This document shows positions 24,981-33,631 of a stretch of DNA of 64,000 bases, piece by piece. Position numbers and translations under genes: made by a program. Numbering within the stretch: position 1 is the first letter of the stretch; each line of letters begins with the position of its first letter. The notes beneath the pieces were generated by a model that saw only the letters and a program-made list of their open reading frames with translations, made no database searches and had not been told where the DNA came from. This DNA comes from Bacillota bacterium (GTDB lineage Bacteria; Bacillota; Clostridia; Oscillospirales; Acutalibacteraceae). Location: assembly GCA_023418995.1 (NCBI GenBank), contig JAEZYP010000001.1, positions 1 to 64,000 of the forward strand. The letters run 5' to 3'.

Positions 24981-25493
24981 TTACTCTTTTAAAATTTCGT
25001 TAAAAAGCTTTGCGTCCGCGGCCGGATTGCTGCCGACCGAAACCAGTACATATTTCTCATTCTGTACAACTGACGCGCTCTTCAGCGCGTTATACTGCGT
25101 TGGGTTAAGGTCTTTAAAGCCCACGGCTTTCGCGTTCAGATGGTCGGTAATCTCTGCCTGAAGTTCGGGGAATTTTGACTTATCGGTGAGACGAAAACAC
25201 GCAAGCTCCGCCGCGCTTTCAGACGAACGGCTCATATACAGCGAGCTTTCCGCAACAACGCCGGAAGGCAGTGTATAGTGCTTGGTTAACTGGCTCGGGC
25301 TTACTTCCGCTAAATCCGAACGGTTCATTTCCCGGATGATTCGGGTCGTGATTTGCGAAGGTGTCATACTTTTTGCGTTTGCTCTGTTCACTTGAATAAA
25401 AAGATAACTGACCGCCAGAATTGCTAACACGGTTAAAACCGCCGCCATTAGGAAGATAAACCAGCGCTTTCGGAACAAATCAGCTTTCTTCAC
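24981..25493 (-). CDS. DUF4358 membrane-anchored protein
   Basis: 170 residues: one N-terminal membrane helix (about 11-34, FIFLMAAVLTVLAILAVSYL) and an extracytoplasmic domain with the DUF4358 pattern (HYTLPSGVVAESSLYMSRSS, then ELACFRLTDKSKFPELQAEI). Family function unknown; common in Clostridia. GTG 25493 with GGAGGG at 7 nt is preferred over ATG 25526, which has no ribosome binding site. Confidence 0.7.
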   Translation of the reverse strand: MKKADLFRKRWFIFLMAAVLTVLAILAVSYLFIQVNRANAKSMTPSQITTRIIREMNRSDLAEVSPSQLTKHYTLPSGVVAESSLYMSRSSESAAELACFRLTDKSKFPELQAEITDHLNAKAVGFKDLNPTQYNALKSASVVQNEKYVLVSVGSNPAADAKLFNEILKE

Positions 25494-25943
25494 ACCTCCG
25501 CCCTCCCTTTCAATGCTATATCTCATAGGATTTTACTCTACTTTTTCATAAATATTATTCCGATATCTAATATTTATTTAATTATATCCATAATTTCTGT
25601 AGTTTATGAGGATATTTTGTGTAAACGGAGTAATTCCCTAAAAATTCTCCTGCACTTTACATAACGCTAAAAAATATTTTTTCAAGCCTCCAAAATCCCT
25701 TATAAGTTCAACATATTCAACATAGTTTTCAACATTTCAAATCCATAAATCCGAGCCGTTTTTATAATTTTCAACATTTTAAAATTCAAACAGCTAAAAA
25801 AGCTGTGGAATAATATTTGATTCCTCTTGTTTACATAACACCGATTTGCGCTTTGCTTATGCCCGCTCTTGCGTCCCCCCTTCCCCTGACTCGCTCCAAC
25901 TCAATGAACCTGAAGAAACGAAATTTTACGCGCTGCAAAGCAT
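25494..25943. other. AT-rich intergenic region with TTCAACAT repeats
   Basis: About 450 bp without a gene, upstream of the DUF4358 gene and beyond the thrS terminator. Four copies of TTCAACAT start at 25707, 25716, 25728 and 25770. Nothing else was recognised. Confidence 0.5.
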
Positions 25944-25980
25944 AAAACCGACCGGAATGTCATGATCTCCGGCCGGTTTT
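25944..25980 (-). terminator. Terminator of thrS
   Basis: AAAACCGACCGGA pairs with TCCGGCCGGTTTT around an 11-nt loop, just after the thrS stop. Confidence 0.75.
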
Positions 25981-25987
25981 CATATAA

Positions 25988-27934
25988 TTAATCTCTTACT
26001 TTTTTTGCAACCTCGTCAGCTGCCCGCGCGATAAACGCTTCCAGCGTCATCGTACCCAGGTCACCATCCTTGCGGCTGCGTACCGCAACCGTGCCGTTCT
26101 CAACCTCTTTATCGCCGATTACGAGCATATATGGAATCTTTTGCAGCTGTGCTTCGCGGATTTTGTATCCAATCTTTTCGTTGCGGGTATCATCTGTCGT
26201 ACGGAATCCGGCACTCTGGAGCCTTTCCAGAACCTTTTCTGCATCCGGATGCAGCCGTTCGCTGATAGGAAGAACGCGGATTTGCTCCGGCATCAGCCAC
26301 AGCGGCAGTGCGCCGGCGTATTTTTCGATCAGCAGGGCGAGCGTACGCTCGTAGCAGCCAATGGAAGTACGGTGGATGATATACGGATTCTTCTTCTTGC
26401 CGTCAGCGTCCACGTATTCCATCCCGAACTTGACCGCCAGCATCTGGTCAATTTGAATTGTGATAATTGTGTCTTCCTTGCCGAATACATTTTTTGCCTG
26501 AATATCGAGCTTCGGACCATAGAAGGCCGCTTCGCCCACACCCACGTAATAAGGAATCTCCAGATGATCGAGTATTTTTTTCATAATTCCCTGCGCTTCA
26601 TCCCACTGATCCGGAGTACCGATGTACTTTTCGCGGTTATTCGGGTCCCACTGTGAGAAGCGATAGGTAACATCATCTTTCAGACCGAGAGTCGTAAGGA
26701 AATATACGGAAAGCGCAAGGCAGTTCTTAAACTCCTGCTCAAGCTGCTCGGGAGTGCACATCAGGTGACCTTCTGAAATCGTAAACTGGCGCACGCGGAT
26801 CAATCCATGCATCTCACCGGAGGCCTCATTGCGGAAGAGCGTCGAGGTCTCGTTATAGCGCAGCGGCAGATCACGGTAGGAGCGCTGCTTGTTCAGGTAA
26901 GCCTGATACTGGAACGGGCAGGTCATCGGGCGAAGAGCAAGTACCTCTTCTTCTCCGTCCTTTTCCGGGTTGCCCATCACGAACATCCCATCCAGATAAT
27001 GATCCCAGTGGCCGGAAAGCTTATAAAGATCGCTTTTGGCCATGTAAGGTGTTTTGGTCAAAAGCCATCCCCGCTTCTGTTCCTCGTCTTCCACAAAGCG
27101 CTGTAAAAGCTGAATGACGCGCGCGCCGTTCGGAAGAAGGATCGGAAGCCCCTGCCCAATCAGGTCGCTGGTGGTAAAGTAGCCGAGCTGCCTCCCCAGC
27201 ACATTGTGGTCACGTTTTTTTGCCTCTTCTACCTTTGTGAGGTATTCTTCCAGTTCACTGCTCTTCGGGAAGGATATCCCGTAAACACGCTGCAGCATTT
27301 TATTTTTGGAATCGCCGCGCCAGTAGGCTGCGGTCGCGGCAGTCAGCTTTACCGCCTTGACGCTGCCCGTGCTCATCAAATGCGGTCCGGCACAAAGGTC
27401 GGTGTAATCTCCCTGCCGATAGAAGCTGATTTTCTCCCCTTTTTCCGAATGCTCCTCAATCAGCTCTACCTTATATTTCTGATTTTCCTTTTCCATTAGC
27501 GCCTTTGCTTCGGCTGGGTCCAGCTCAAACCGCTCAATGAGAATATTTTCTTTGATAATTCTCTTCATTTCCGCTTCGATTTTCGGAAGATCCTCTGGGG
27601 TAAGGGTACCGTCCAGGTCAAGGTCATAATAAAAGCCGTTATCCACCGCCGGACCAATGGCAAACGCCGCTCCCGGGAAGAGATGCTTAACCGCCTGCGC
27701 CAAAATATGCGAGGTTGTGTGCCAGTATGCTTTTTTGCCGTCAACATCGTCAAAGGTCAGGATTTCAAGCGAGCAATCGTTTGTAACCGGAGTTCGCAAA
27801 TCCACGACCTTCCCGTCTACCCTGCCAACACAGGCTGCCTTATACAGCCCGGCACCGATTGATTTGGCTATTTCCGCAACGGTTATCCCGCTATCGAATT
27901 CTTTTTCTTCTCCCTTTAGGTTTACCTTTACCAT
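25988..27934 (-). CDS. thrS: Threonyl-tRNA synthetase
   Basis: Class II synthetase charging tRNA-Thr, 648 residues: N-terminal TGS domain, the editing domain with HTTSHILAQAV and YTDLCAGPHL (zinc/editing residues), the catalytic core with motif 2 RYNETSTLFRNE and motif 3 HRTSIGCYERTLALLIEKY, and the anticodon-binding domain at the end. ATG 27934 has GGAG at 8 nt; a GTG three codons earlier is possible. Expression is under a T-box. Confidence 0.97.
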   Translation of the reverse strand: MVKVNLKGEEKEFDSGITVAEIAKSIGAGLYKAACVGRVDGKVVDLRTPVTNDCSLEILTFDDVDGKKAYWHTTSHILAQAVKHLFPGAAFAIGPAVDNGFYYDLDLDGTLTPEDLPKIEAEMKRIIKENILIERFELDPAEAKALMEKENQKYKVELIEEHSEKGEKISFYRQGDYTDLCAGPHLMSTGSVKAVKLTAATAAYWRGDSKNKMLQRVYGISFPKSSELEEYLTKVEEAKKRDHNVLGRQLGYFTTSDLIGQGLPILLPNGARVIQLLQRFVEDEEQKRGWLLTKTPYMAKSDLYKLSGHWDHYLDGMFVMGNPEKDGEEEVLALRPMTCPFQYQAYLNKQRSYRDLPLRYNETSTLFRNEASGEMHGLIRVRQFTISEGHLMCTPEQLEQEFKNCLALSVYFLTTLGLKDDVTYRFSQWDPNNREKYIGTPDQWDEAQGIMKKILDHLEIPYYVGVGEAAFYGPKLDIQAKNVFGKEDTIITIQIDQMLAVKFGMEYVDADGKKKNPYIIHRTSIGCYERTLALLIEKYAGALPLWLMPEQIRVLPISERLHPDAEKVLERLQSAGFRTTDDTRNEKIGYKIREAQLQKIPYMLVIGDKEVENGTVAVRSRKDGDLGTMTLEAFIARAADEVAKKVRD

Positions 27935-27954
27935 ATCGATCACTCCTTAAAATA

Positions 27955-28211
27955 AAAAAAGCCCTGCCCCCCAATAAAAGGGGCAAGACAAAGCTTACGG
28001 TTCCACCCAGTTTCAGCAGTCAGAAAAGACTGCCCTCATTGCAGCGTTTAACGGGGCTAACCGGCACGCCTTAGGCAAAGCGTTCAGCGCACATTCAGAG
28101 GCGGTTGCCATTGCATTGCCCATCGCGGCGCGCTCCCAGCTCATGCGCGCGTTCTCTGCTGCGTCTGTTTAAAATGCGGCATCCTCGTCAACATTTTATT
28201 TTGATTTAATT
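27955..28211 (-). promoter_or_regulatory. T-box riboswitch of thrS
   Basis: The minus-strand leader contains the T-box GGGTGGAACCGT (28018-28007) followed by a terminator hairpin GCCCCTTTTATTGGGGGGC and a T-run at about 27984-27954. A long stem I region precedes it. The likely specifier is ACC (28105-28103), a threonine codon, in agreement with the gene. Uncharged tRNA-Thr would stabilise the antiterminator. Confidence 0.9.
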
Positions 28212-28217
28212 AATGTA

Positions 28218-28246
28218 ATCCTAGCACCGAAAAAAACGATTGTCAA
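28218..28246 (-). promoter_or_regulatory. thrS promoter
   Basis: Minus-strand TTGACA (28246-28241), 17 bp, TAGGAT (28223-28218), directly before the T-box leader. Confidence 0.7.
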
Positions 28247-28337
28247 GAGGCAGTTCAATGGATTTAAACAATTTTTGTAGGATTACGATAGATTACTCTA
28301 TCACATCTATAATTGTTACACGTTACAATAAAAGCAC

Positions 28338-28376
28338 AAACCCGAACGCTTCACCAATAAAGTAAATGTTCGGGTT
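28338..28376 (-). terminator. Terminator of the GNAT gene
   Basis: AACCCGAAC pairs with GTTCGGGTT around a 20-nt loop; T-rich sequence follows on the minus strand. Confidence 0.6.
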
Positions 28377-28456
28377 ATGTACGTTTGAGTGGTCTGGTAA
28401 TTGTAGATGCAAGCCTATTTTTATAGGGGTATTTGAACTGACACGCAAGATTATGC

Positions 28457-28894
28457 TCATTTTGTTATGTAGTATAACTCTTGACATGGATAATTAAAAA
28501 CGGTGAGATGTTCTCCACACTGAAAGCCCATGCTTTGATAAAGCTTTCTTGCAGCAACACCCTGCTCGTCACCTTGACGATACGTAATCACACTCAGCCT
28601 TGTTCCTTTAGGAAATTGAGAAACTAATTCCGTAATAAGTGCTTTAGCAATTCCCTTTTTACGATATAGGGGATGAACAGCTAAAAAACTCAGTTCACCT
28701 GCGCTTTTTGAAAAGGTTAATGCACCAACTATAACATCTTCTATTTTTGCTATCAGTGCCTGCTTATTTTGAATGCAATCCAATAGAGCAATTCTATATT
28801 CGTTCATATCTAACCCAGGAAAATTATCCTTTACCATGTGTAGTAAGTCCATCCAGCTGTTAATATCCTGTTGTTTAGCAAAATCAATAAGCAA
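28457..28894 (-). CDS. GNAT family N-acetyltransferase
   Basis: A 145-residue acetyltransferase with the acetyl-CoA binding motif LAVHPLYRKKGIAKALI and the C-terminal AARKLYQSMGFQ. Substrate unknown. The start is TTG 28894, five bases after GGAGGTG. The longer in-frame reading upstream passes through the tRNA-Leu gene and is an artefact. It lies about 100 nt downstream of tRNA-Leu and may share its transcript. Confidence 0.82.
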   Translation of the reverse strand: MLIDFAKQQDINSWMDLLHMVKDNFPGLDMNEYRIALLDCIQNKQALIAKIEDVIVGALTFSKSAGELSFLAVHPLYRKKGIAKALITELVSQFPKGTRLSVITYRQGDEQGVAARKLYQSMGFQCGEHLTVFNYPCQELYYITK

Positions 28895-28993
28895 AACTGC
28901 ACCTCCAATTCTATAAATAATCTTTAGTTGCATTATAGTGCAAAAGAAGGCATAAAAAAGACCTAACTTCCCCCTGGTGGAAATTAGGTCTTT

Positions 28994-29080
28994 TGGTGCT
29001 GGTGATCGGACTTGAACCGATACGGTGTTGCCACCGAGGGATTTTAAGTCCCTTGCGTCTGCCGATTCCGCCACACCAGC
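28994..29080 (-). tRNA. tRNA-Leu (anticodon TAA)
   Basis: 87-nt class II tRNA: acceptor GCTGGTG/CACCAGC, anticodon stem AGGGA/TCCCT with loop CTTAAAA (anticodon TAA), long variable arm CGGTGGCAACACCG, T loop GGTTCAAGTCC and an encoded CCA. Confidence 0.95.
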
Positions 29081-29095
29081 AAACCGACAGTTGTT

Positions 29096-29124
29096 ATTAT
29101 AGCATAGGGAACTTGCAAAATCAA
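29096..29124 (-). promoter_or_regulatory. tRNA-Leu promoter
   Basis: Minus-strand TTGATT (29124-29119), 17 bp, TATAAT (29101-29096), 15 nt before the tRNA. Confidence 0.7.
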
Positions 29125-29138
29125 ATAAAAATTGTGAA

Positions 29139-30149
29139 TTACCCATTTTTTATTTCAATTGTGTTTACGCTGTGATATTCCTTTGTCGCACTGTCCCGCA
29201 CAACCTGCGACTGATTTTGGCGCAGCAGCATGGTAAGGGCGTATACATCGATCCAAATCTCATTATTGCATTCCTTCTGGCTTTCGTCAAAGATCAGCTC
29301 AAGACCGAAATGCAGGTGCGGTACGTTGATATTGTTCACATTTTCCTTCGTGCTGTACCCCGTATGACCGACATAGCCGATCACATCGCCGGCGGTAACC
29401 TGCTTGCCGACCTCCAACCCCTCCGCATACGGTCGGTTCTGCCTCAGGTGCGCGTAGTAGTAGTAGCGCTTTTTATCGTTGCTGCGGATTCCGATTCGCC
29501 AACCGCCGTACTGGTTCCAGCCGAGCGCCTCCACCACACCGGATTCGACCGCGATGACTGGGGTACCGGTCGCGGCAATCAGGTCGTGGCCTAAGTGCTT
29601 GCGGGCAAAGCCGTAGGAGCGTTTGTTGCCGAAATCGTCATAATCCTCATAGGGAAAGGTTTTTGCAATTGGTGAAAAACCCATCAACCCGTATTTTTCT
29701 TCTCCGTTTATCTTGTAGGCTCCAACCAATCCACCGAGCGCCGCCGAATACGCGTCAAAATAATAGGAGTAGTTTTTCATGTTTTCCGTTAAGCTGTCCA
29801 TACTCTGTGTTTCCAGCTTGGCGGTCAGCGCATCGAGATCGCTGCTTTTGTAGCGTGAAAAATTCCCGCCGTATTTGGTAGCCAAATACGCCAGTAATTG
29901 AATCCAACTGATATTACCGCCCTTTTTATGGGATTCAATATCGATTTTCAGCGCCCTGGACATCGCGGAATACGTTACGTTAAATTCCACCCATTTGATA
30001 AAGCTGCCTTTATCCGTTTTTGTTTCAAGAACAGCGACCGATTCGTCATTCTCATTGCTGTCCCGGCAAATTAAAAAGACAGGCGCAAGCGCTGTTAAAA
30101 GTAGCAGCAGGGCAAGAAGTCTTCTCATCTTAATCATACGGTAAAACAA
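29139..30149 (-). CDS. M23 family metallopeptidase, membrane-anchored
   Basis: 336 residues with an N-terminal hydrophobic segment (LLALLLLLTALAPVFLI) serving as signal or anchor, a helical middle, and a C-terminal LytM/M23 domain. The zinc ligands are HLGHDL (His, Asp) and PHLHFGLEL (His), with YYYYAHL as the conserved middle strand. Such enzymes cut peptidoglycan peptides or, if degenerate, act as scaffolds; the ligands look intact. The start is TTG 30149 behind AGGTGGTGA; the ATG four codons later lacks spacing. Confidence 0.82.
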   Translation of the reverse strand: MFYRMIKMRRLLALLLLLTALAPVFLICRDSNENDESVAVLETKTDKGSFIKWVEFNVTYSAMSRALKIDIESHKKGGNISWIQLLAYLATKYGGNFSRYKSSDLDALTAKLETQSMDSLTENMKNYSYYFDAYSAALGGLVGAYKINGEEKYGLMGFSPIAKTFPYEDYDDFGNKRSYGFARKHLGHDLIAATGTPVIAVESGVVEALGWNQYGGWRIGIRSNDKKRYYYYAHLRQNRPYAEGLEVGKQVTAGDVIGYVGHTGYSTKENVNNINVPHLHFGLELIFDESQKECNNEIWIDVYALTMLLRQNQSQVVRDSATKEYHSVNTIEIKNG

Positions 30150-30208
30150 GCAATCACCACCTACTTTACCCATTATTATGAGAATGAAAGTTGAAATATT
30201 GCTAAAAT

Positions 30209-30379
30209 TTAAAGATCGTCTGCATCCTGCGTCGGTTCGCCGCCGTCCTCATCCGTGCCGGTGTAGCTGCCCAGCACATCTCCAGGAATATTACCCTGAT
30301 TCATCTCGGGAAGCGTTGCTGCCATTTCGGAAACAACGGATTTTGTCTTTTTATCTTTCTTATTTTTATGATATAGCAT
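30209..30379 (-). CDS. Small acidic-tailed protein (56 residues)
   Basis: A 56-codon frame with a basic N-terminus (MLYHKNKKDKKTKS) and an acidic C-terminus (GSYTGTDEDGGEPTQDADDL). The segment NIPGDVLGSYTGT followed by a QDADDL end recurs, as I recall, in short uncharacterised Clostridia proteins. ATG 30379 follows GAGGTGA at 6 nt. The Shine-Dalgarno can pair with an upstream copy of its complement. It sits between the sugar transferase and M23 genes and may be cotranscribed. Confidence 0.72.
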   Translation of the reverse strand: MLYHKNKKDKKTKSVVSEMAATLPEMNQGNIPGDVLGSYTGTDEDGGEPTQDADDL

Positions 30380-30385
30380 AAAAAA

Positions 30386-30420
30386 TCACCTCAACCTTAG
30401 TATAAACCGGCATGAGGTGA
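30386..30420 (-). promoter_or_regulatory. Shine-Dalgarno-sequestering hairpin
   Basis: On the minus strand TCACCTCA (30420-30413) is the exact complement of TGAGGTGA (30393-30386), which is the ribosome binding site of the 56-residue gene. The loop is 19 nt. Confidence 0.6.
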
Positions 30421-30442
30421 AATATCAAAATTTCATTCGGCA

Positions 30443-31123
30443 TCAGTCTAAAAAAACTGCTCCCACTGTCTGAAACATAATTTTAATATCGTTCCAGACG
30501 GAAATATGGCGCAAATACTCCAGATTCAACTTCATTTTCGGCGGTAAAATCTCCTCCACGTAAATCTGCTCCGGGTCGCCGCCGGAATTCAGCAGCTTGT
30601 CTTCATCCTTAAAGGCAATGCTCGAGGTAGCGGTGATTCCGGGACGTACCAGCAGAGTAGCCATATATTCCGCAGTATAACCCTCCACATATTTGCGAAC
30701 CTCCGGTCTTGGCCCCACAAGGCTCATGCTGCCGCCCAGAACATTGAGAAGCTGAGAGAATTCATCCAGACGCAGTCTGCGGATAAACCCTCCTACCCGG
30801 GTAATTCTCGGGTCCTTGCCCAGCGTCAGCAGCGGTCCGACGCGGTCCGCGTCCTGCACCATCGTGCGAAATTTAAATATTTTAAAATCCCTGTCATAAC
30901 GGCCGACACGAACCTGCCGGTAAAAAACAGGGCCCTTGGAATCCAGCTTGATCGCGAGCGCCAGCAGCAGCAGGAACGGGGAAAGAATGGCTAAAATAAG
31001 AAAGGAACCCGCAATATCAAACACCCGTTTCCCAAACATGGAGAGTTTCCGTTGATTCAAGCCGCGCAGATAGTCCTCGCAGCATTCATTTTTCATGCGG
31101 TCAGGAAGGTTCTGGTACGTCAC
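30443..31123 (-). CDS. Undecaprenyl-phosphate sugar phosphotransferase (bacterial sugar transferase)
   Basis: 226 residues: a cytoplasmic N-terminus, one membrane helix (about 38-60) and the catalytic domain of the PglC/WcaJ/EpsL type with KIFKFRTM, RVGGFIRRLRLDEFSQLLNV and GSMSLVGPRP. It moves a sugar-1-phosphate from a UDP-sugar to a lipid carrier, the first step of a surface glycan. No other glycan genes are nearby, so it is an orphan. The start is GTG 31123 with GGAG at 8 nt. Confidence 0.88.
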   Translation of the reverse strand: MTYQNLPDRMKNECCEDYLRGLNQRKLSMFGKRVFDIAGSFLILAILSPFLLLLALAIKLDSKGPVFYRQVRVGRYDRDFKIFKFRTMVQDADRVGPLLTLGKDPRITRVGGFIRRLRLDEFSQLLNVLGGSMSLVGPRPEVRKYVEGYTAEYMATLLVRPGITATSSIAFKDEDKLLNSGGDPEQIYVEEILPPKMKLNLEYLRHISVWNDIKIMFQTVGAVFLD

Positions 31124-31197
31124 TGCATTTACTCCAATCGGTTGTAGTTCCGCCCGCAGGGGTTAAAGAGGTTCCTTTCCACGCGGGCTCAATAGGT

Positions 31198-31227
31198 ATT
31201 ATAGCACATTATTGCGGTTCATAACAA
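31198..31227 (-). promoter_or_regulatory. Promoter of the sugar transferase gene
   Basis: Minus-strand TTGTTA (31227-31222), 18 bp, TATAAT (31203-31198). The leader contains a GCCCGC/GCGGGC stem at 31153-31189. Confidence 0.5.
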
Positions 31228-31252
31228 TTTTTCCTATCTTAATTTCATATAT

Positions 31253-31281
31253 TTACTTTTTCAATCAGTTAATGCTATAAT
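31253..31281 (+). promoter_or_regulatory. Promoter of the glucokinase gene
   Basis: TTACTT (31253-31258), 17 bp, TATAAT (31276-31281), about 40 nt before the start. Confidence 0.5.
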
Positions 31282-31324
31282 TAAAAATAAACAGTATTTA
31301 TTTTACAAATAAAGGGGATCTCGT

Positions 31325-32278
31325 ATGTACTATCTTGGAATTGATCTTGGCGGTACGAACATCGCCGTCGGGGTTGTCGACGAAAACAACAAAATTATCG
31401 CAAGAGCAAAGAAAAAAACCAGGGTTCCCTGCGCTCCGGAAGAGTTGTGCGAGCAGCTTGCCTCCACCGCGTTTGAGGCACTTGAAAAGGCGAGCCTTAC
31501 CGTGGATGATATCCCGTGGGTCGGGGTTGGAACCCCCGGAGCGGTCAACCGTGACAGTGGAGTGGTCGAATACGCGAACAATCTGTATTTACAGGATTAC
31601 CCGCTGCGCGAGCTTCTGGAAGCACGAATGAATAAGAAGGTAATCGTGGAAAACGATGCGAACGCGGCGGCCTACGGCGAATATCAGGCCGGCGCTTTAA
31701 AGGGTGTGAAAAACGGATTAGCCATCACTCTTGGAACGGGAATCGGAAGCGGAATTATTATCGACGGGAAAATTTACGCCGGTACAAATTACGCCGCCGG
31801 AGAAATGGGTCATCATGTGATCCTTTATAACGGGCGGCTGTGCACCTGCGGCCGCAAGGGCTGCTGGGAAATCTATGCTTCCGCTACCGGCCTGATTACA
31901 TCAACCAAGGAAGCCATGCAAAAGCAAAAGGACCACAACAGTCCGCTCTGGGCACTGGTAAACGACGATATCGGCAATGTAAACGGAAGAACCGCTTTTG
32001 ACGCAATGCGCGCGGGAGACCCGGTCGGCAAGGGAGTGGTGGAGGAATATATCGCGTATCTCGGCTGCGGTCTGGTGAACTGTATTAATACCTTTCAGCC
32101 GGATATTCTCTGCATCGGCGGAGGTATCTGCAATGAGGGCGAAACCTTGCTGAAGCCTCTGCGCGAGTATATCGCGCGCGAGGTTTACTCCTCCAATTCA
32201 GCCAGGCAGACCGTTCTTTGCACCGCAAAGCTGGGAAATGACGCAGGCATTATTGGCGCCGCTCTGCTCGGAAAATAA
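31325..32278 (+). CDS. glcK: ROK family glucokinase
   Basis: 317 residues. The N-terminal phosphate loop is DLGGTNIAVG, the catalytic base lies in ENDANAAAYGE, and the ROK zinc motif is CTCGRKGCWE preceded by GEMGHH. It phosphorylates glucose with ATP in the cytoplasm. AAAGGGGA precedes ATG 31325. It is followed 57 nt later by an aldose 1-epimerase, a natural partner for sugar entry into glycolysis. Confidence 0.9.
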   Translation: MYYLGIDLGGTNIAVGVVDENNKIIARAKKKTRVPCAPEELCEQLASTAFEALEKASLTVDDIPWVGVGTPGAVNRDSGVVEYANNLYLQDYPLRELLEARMNKKVIVENDANAAAYGEYQAGALKGVKNGLAITLGTGIGSGIIIDGKIYAGTNYAAGEMGHHVILYNGRLCTCGRKGCWEIYASATGLITSTKEAMQKQKDHNSPLWALVNDDIGNVNGRTAFDAMRAGDPVGKGVVEEYIAYLGCGLVNCINTFQPDILCIGGGICNEGETLLKPLREYIAREVYSSNSARQTVLCTAKLGNDAGIIGAALLGK

Positions 32279-32335
32279 AAACGGTCGAAGCAGCGCTGGA
32301 AATGTCAAATAATTGTGCAAAAGGATGGGGTTCTA

Positions 32336-33394
32336 TTGAGTATTGAAAAATCTTTATTTGGAAAAATGCCAGACGGTACGCCGGTGGATCGATACATACT
32401 GAAAAATGAAAAGGGAATGACAGCCGAAGTAACGAACTACGGCTGCCGTATCATTAAACTGATGACCCCGGATAAACGCGGAAATTTCGGCGATGTAGTT
32501 CTCGGCCATGATACGCTTGAAGAATATCTGCAGCCGGGAGATGTACTTGGCGCAGCTATCGGTCGCTTTGCCAACCGGATTGCGGGGGCTGAATTCGAAA
32601 TAGATGGCATCCGCTATCCTCTCACGGCGAATGACGGGGCAAACTCCCTGCACAGCGCACCCGGCGGTTTTCAGGATAAGGTCTGGAGAGTGAAACGCAG
32701 CGATAACAGCAACGACGCTCCGTCGGTCACATTTGCCTATCTGAGCAAGGACGGCGAATGCGGTTTCCCGGGCAATATGGACGTTACCGTTACCTACACA
32801 ATATCGACAGATAACGCACTGATCATCGACTACACCGCGCAGACGGACAAGGAAACACCCGTTAACCTGACTAACCATAGTTACTTTAATATCAGCGGTG
32901 ATGTAAAAAAGGATATCCTCTCCAACACCCTTCAGATTAACGCGGATTACACCACCGAAGTGAACAGTGCCTTGATTCCCACCGGCAGCCTTTTGCCGGT
33001 TTCGGGCACACCCTACGACTTTACCAACGCCAAAACCATTGGTCAGGATATTCGCGCGAACGACCCTCTGCTGAAATCCTGCGGCGGCTATGACCATAAT
33101 TTTGTGCTGAACGGTGCGGACGGCATGAAAAAAGCAGGTGAGCTTTATGATCAGGCGAGCGGCAGAGTCATGTTGGTCTTTACTGACTTGCCGGGAATGC
33201 AGCTTTATACTGCCAATAGTTTTTCAGAGGATGCGGTCGGAAAAGGTGGGGAAAAACACAGAAACCATCACGCATTATGTCTGGAGACACAGTTTTTTCC
33301 GAACTCTGTAAACGAACCAAAATTCCCCTATAAAAATTTAAAGCCGGGAGAAACCTTTAAAACGACAACAATTTACAAATTTGAAATAAGGTAA
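32336..33394 (+). CDS. galM: Aldose 1-epimerase (mutarotase)
   Basis: 352 residues of the GalM fold: GRFANRIAGAEFEIDG, the catalytic His in LTNHSYFNI, GGYDHNFVL and the C-terminal GxCLETQFFPNSVN block. It interconverts alpha and beta anomers of aldoses. The best start is TTG 32336 with AGGATGGGG 5 nt before it; a GTG at 32315 lies upstream of this ribosome binding site. Confidence 0.9.
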   Translation: MSIEKSLFGKMPDGTPVDRYILKNEKGMTAEVTNYGCRIIKLMTPDKRGNFGDVVLGHDTLEEYLQPGDVLGAAIGRFANRIAGAEFEIDGIRYPLTANDGANSLHSAPGGFQDKVWRVKRSDNSNDAPSVTFAYLSKDGECGFPGNMDVTVTYTISTDNALIIDYTAQTDKETPVNLTNHSYFNISGDVKKDILSNTLQINADYTTEVNSALIPTGSLLPVSGTPYDFTNAKTIGQDIRANDPLLKSCGGYDHNFVLNGADGMKKAGELYDQASGRVMLVFTDLPGMQLYTANSFSEDAVGKGGEKHRNHHALCLETQFFPNSVNEPKFPYKNLKPGETFKTTTIYKFEIR

Positions 33395-33403
33395 CCAGTG
33401 TGC

Positions 33404-33440
33404 GGAGAGAAGCAGCCTGCTTCTCTCCTTGATTTTTATT
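33404..33440 (+). terminator. Terminator of glcK-galM
   Basis: GGAGAGAAGC pairs with GCTTCTCTCC around a 5-nt loop, followed by TTGATTTTTATT. Confidence 0.8.
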
Positions 33441-33534
33441 ATCAAAGTCGAATAATATTATTAAGTAAAATTATCGATCTCCTGCATATATTTAATTTAA
33501 AGTACGATTACGCTAATTTTTTTAAGATAAAGTA

Positions 33535-33563
33535 TTGTAATTCTTTTTAAAGTATGATATTAT
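33535..33563 (+). promoter_or_regulatory. Promoter of amt-glnK
   Basis: TTGTAA (33535-33540), 17 bp, TATTAT (33558-33563), giving a leader of about 134 nt. Confidence 0.55.
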
Positions 33564-33571
33564 TTTTTCAT

Positions 33572-33631
33572 ATCATTACGGCAATGAGGCCAACGACTAC
33601 CATGCGCACATGGTGGCTGTTGGTCTTTTTT
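33572..33631 (+). promoter_or_regulatory. Attenuator-like leader of amt-glnK
   Basis: A small hairpin TCATT-ACGGC-AATGA (33573-33587) is followed at once by a long stem: GGCCAACGACTACCATG with CATGGTGGCTGTTGGTC, then TTTTTT (33588-33631). The second stem has the form of an intrinsic terminator, yet it lies downstream of the promoter and before the amt start, so read-through must be controlled. The two-hairpin layout recalls antitermination leaders of nitrogen genes. Confidence 0.6.

Noticed and set aside
28895..29146. In-frame extension of the GNAT gene with VAESADARDLKSLGGNT-type sequence
   Set aside because: This stretch is a translation of the tRNA-Leu gene on the same strand, a common artefact; the real start is TTG 28894 behind GGAGGTG.
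33572..33631. Definite ANTAR antiterminator element
   Set aside because: The first hairpin has a five- or seven-base loop rather than the six-base loop with A1 and G4, and no ANTAR protein is in the window; kept only as a generic attenuator.
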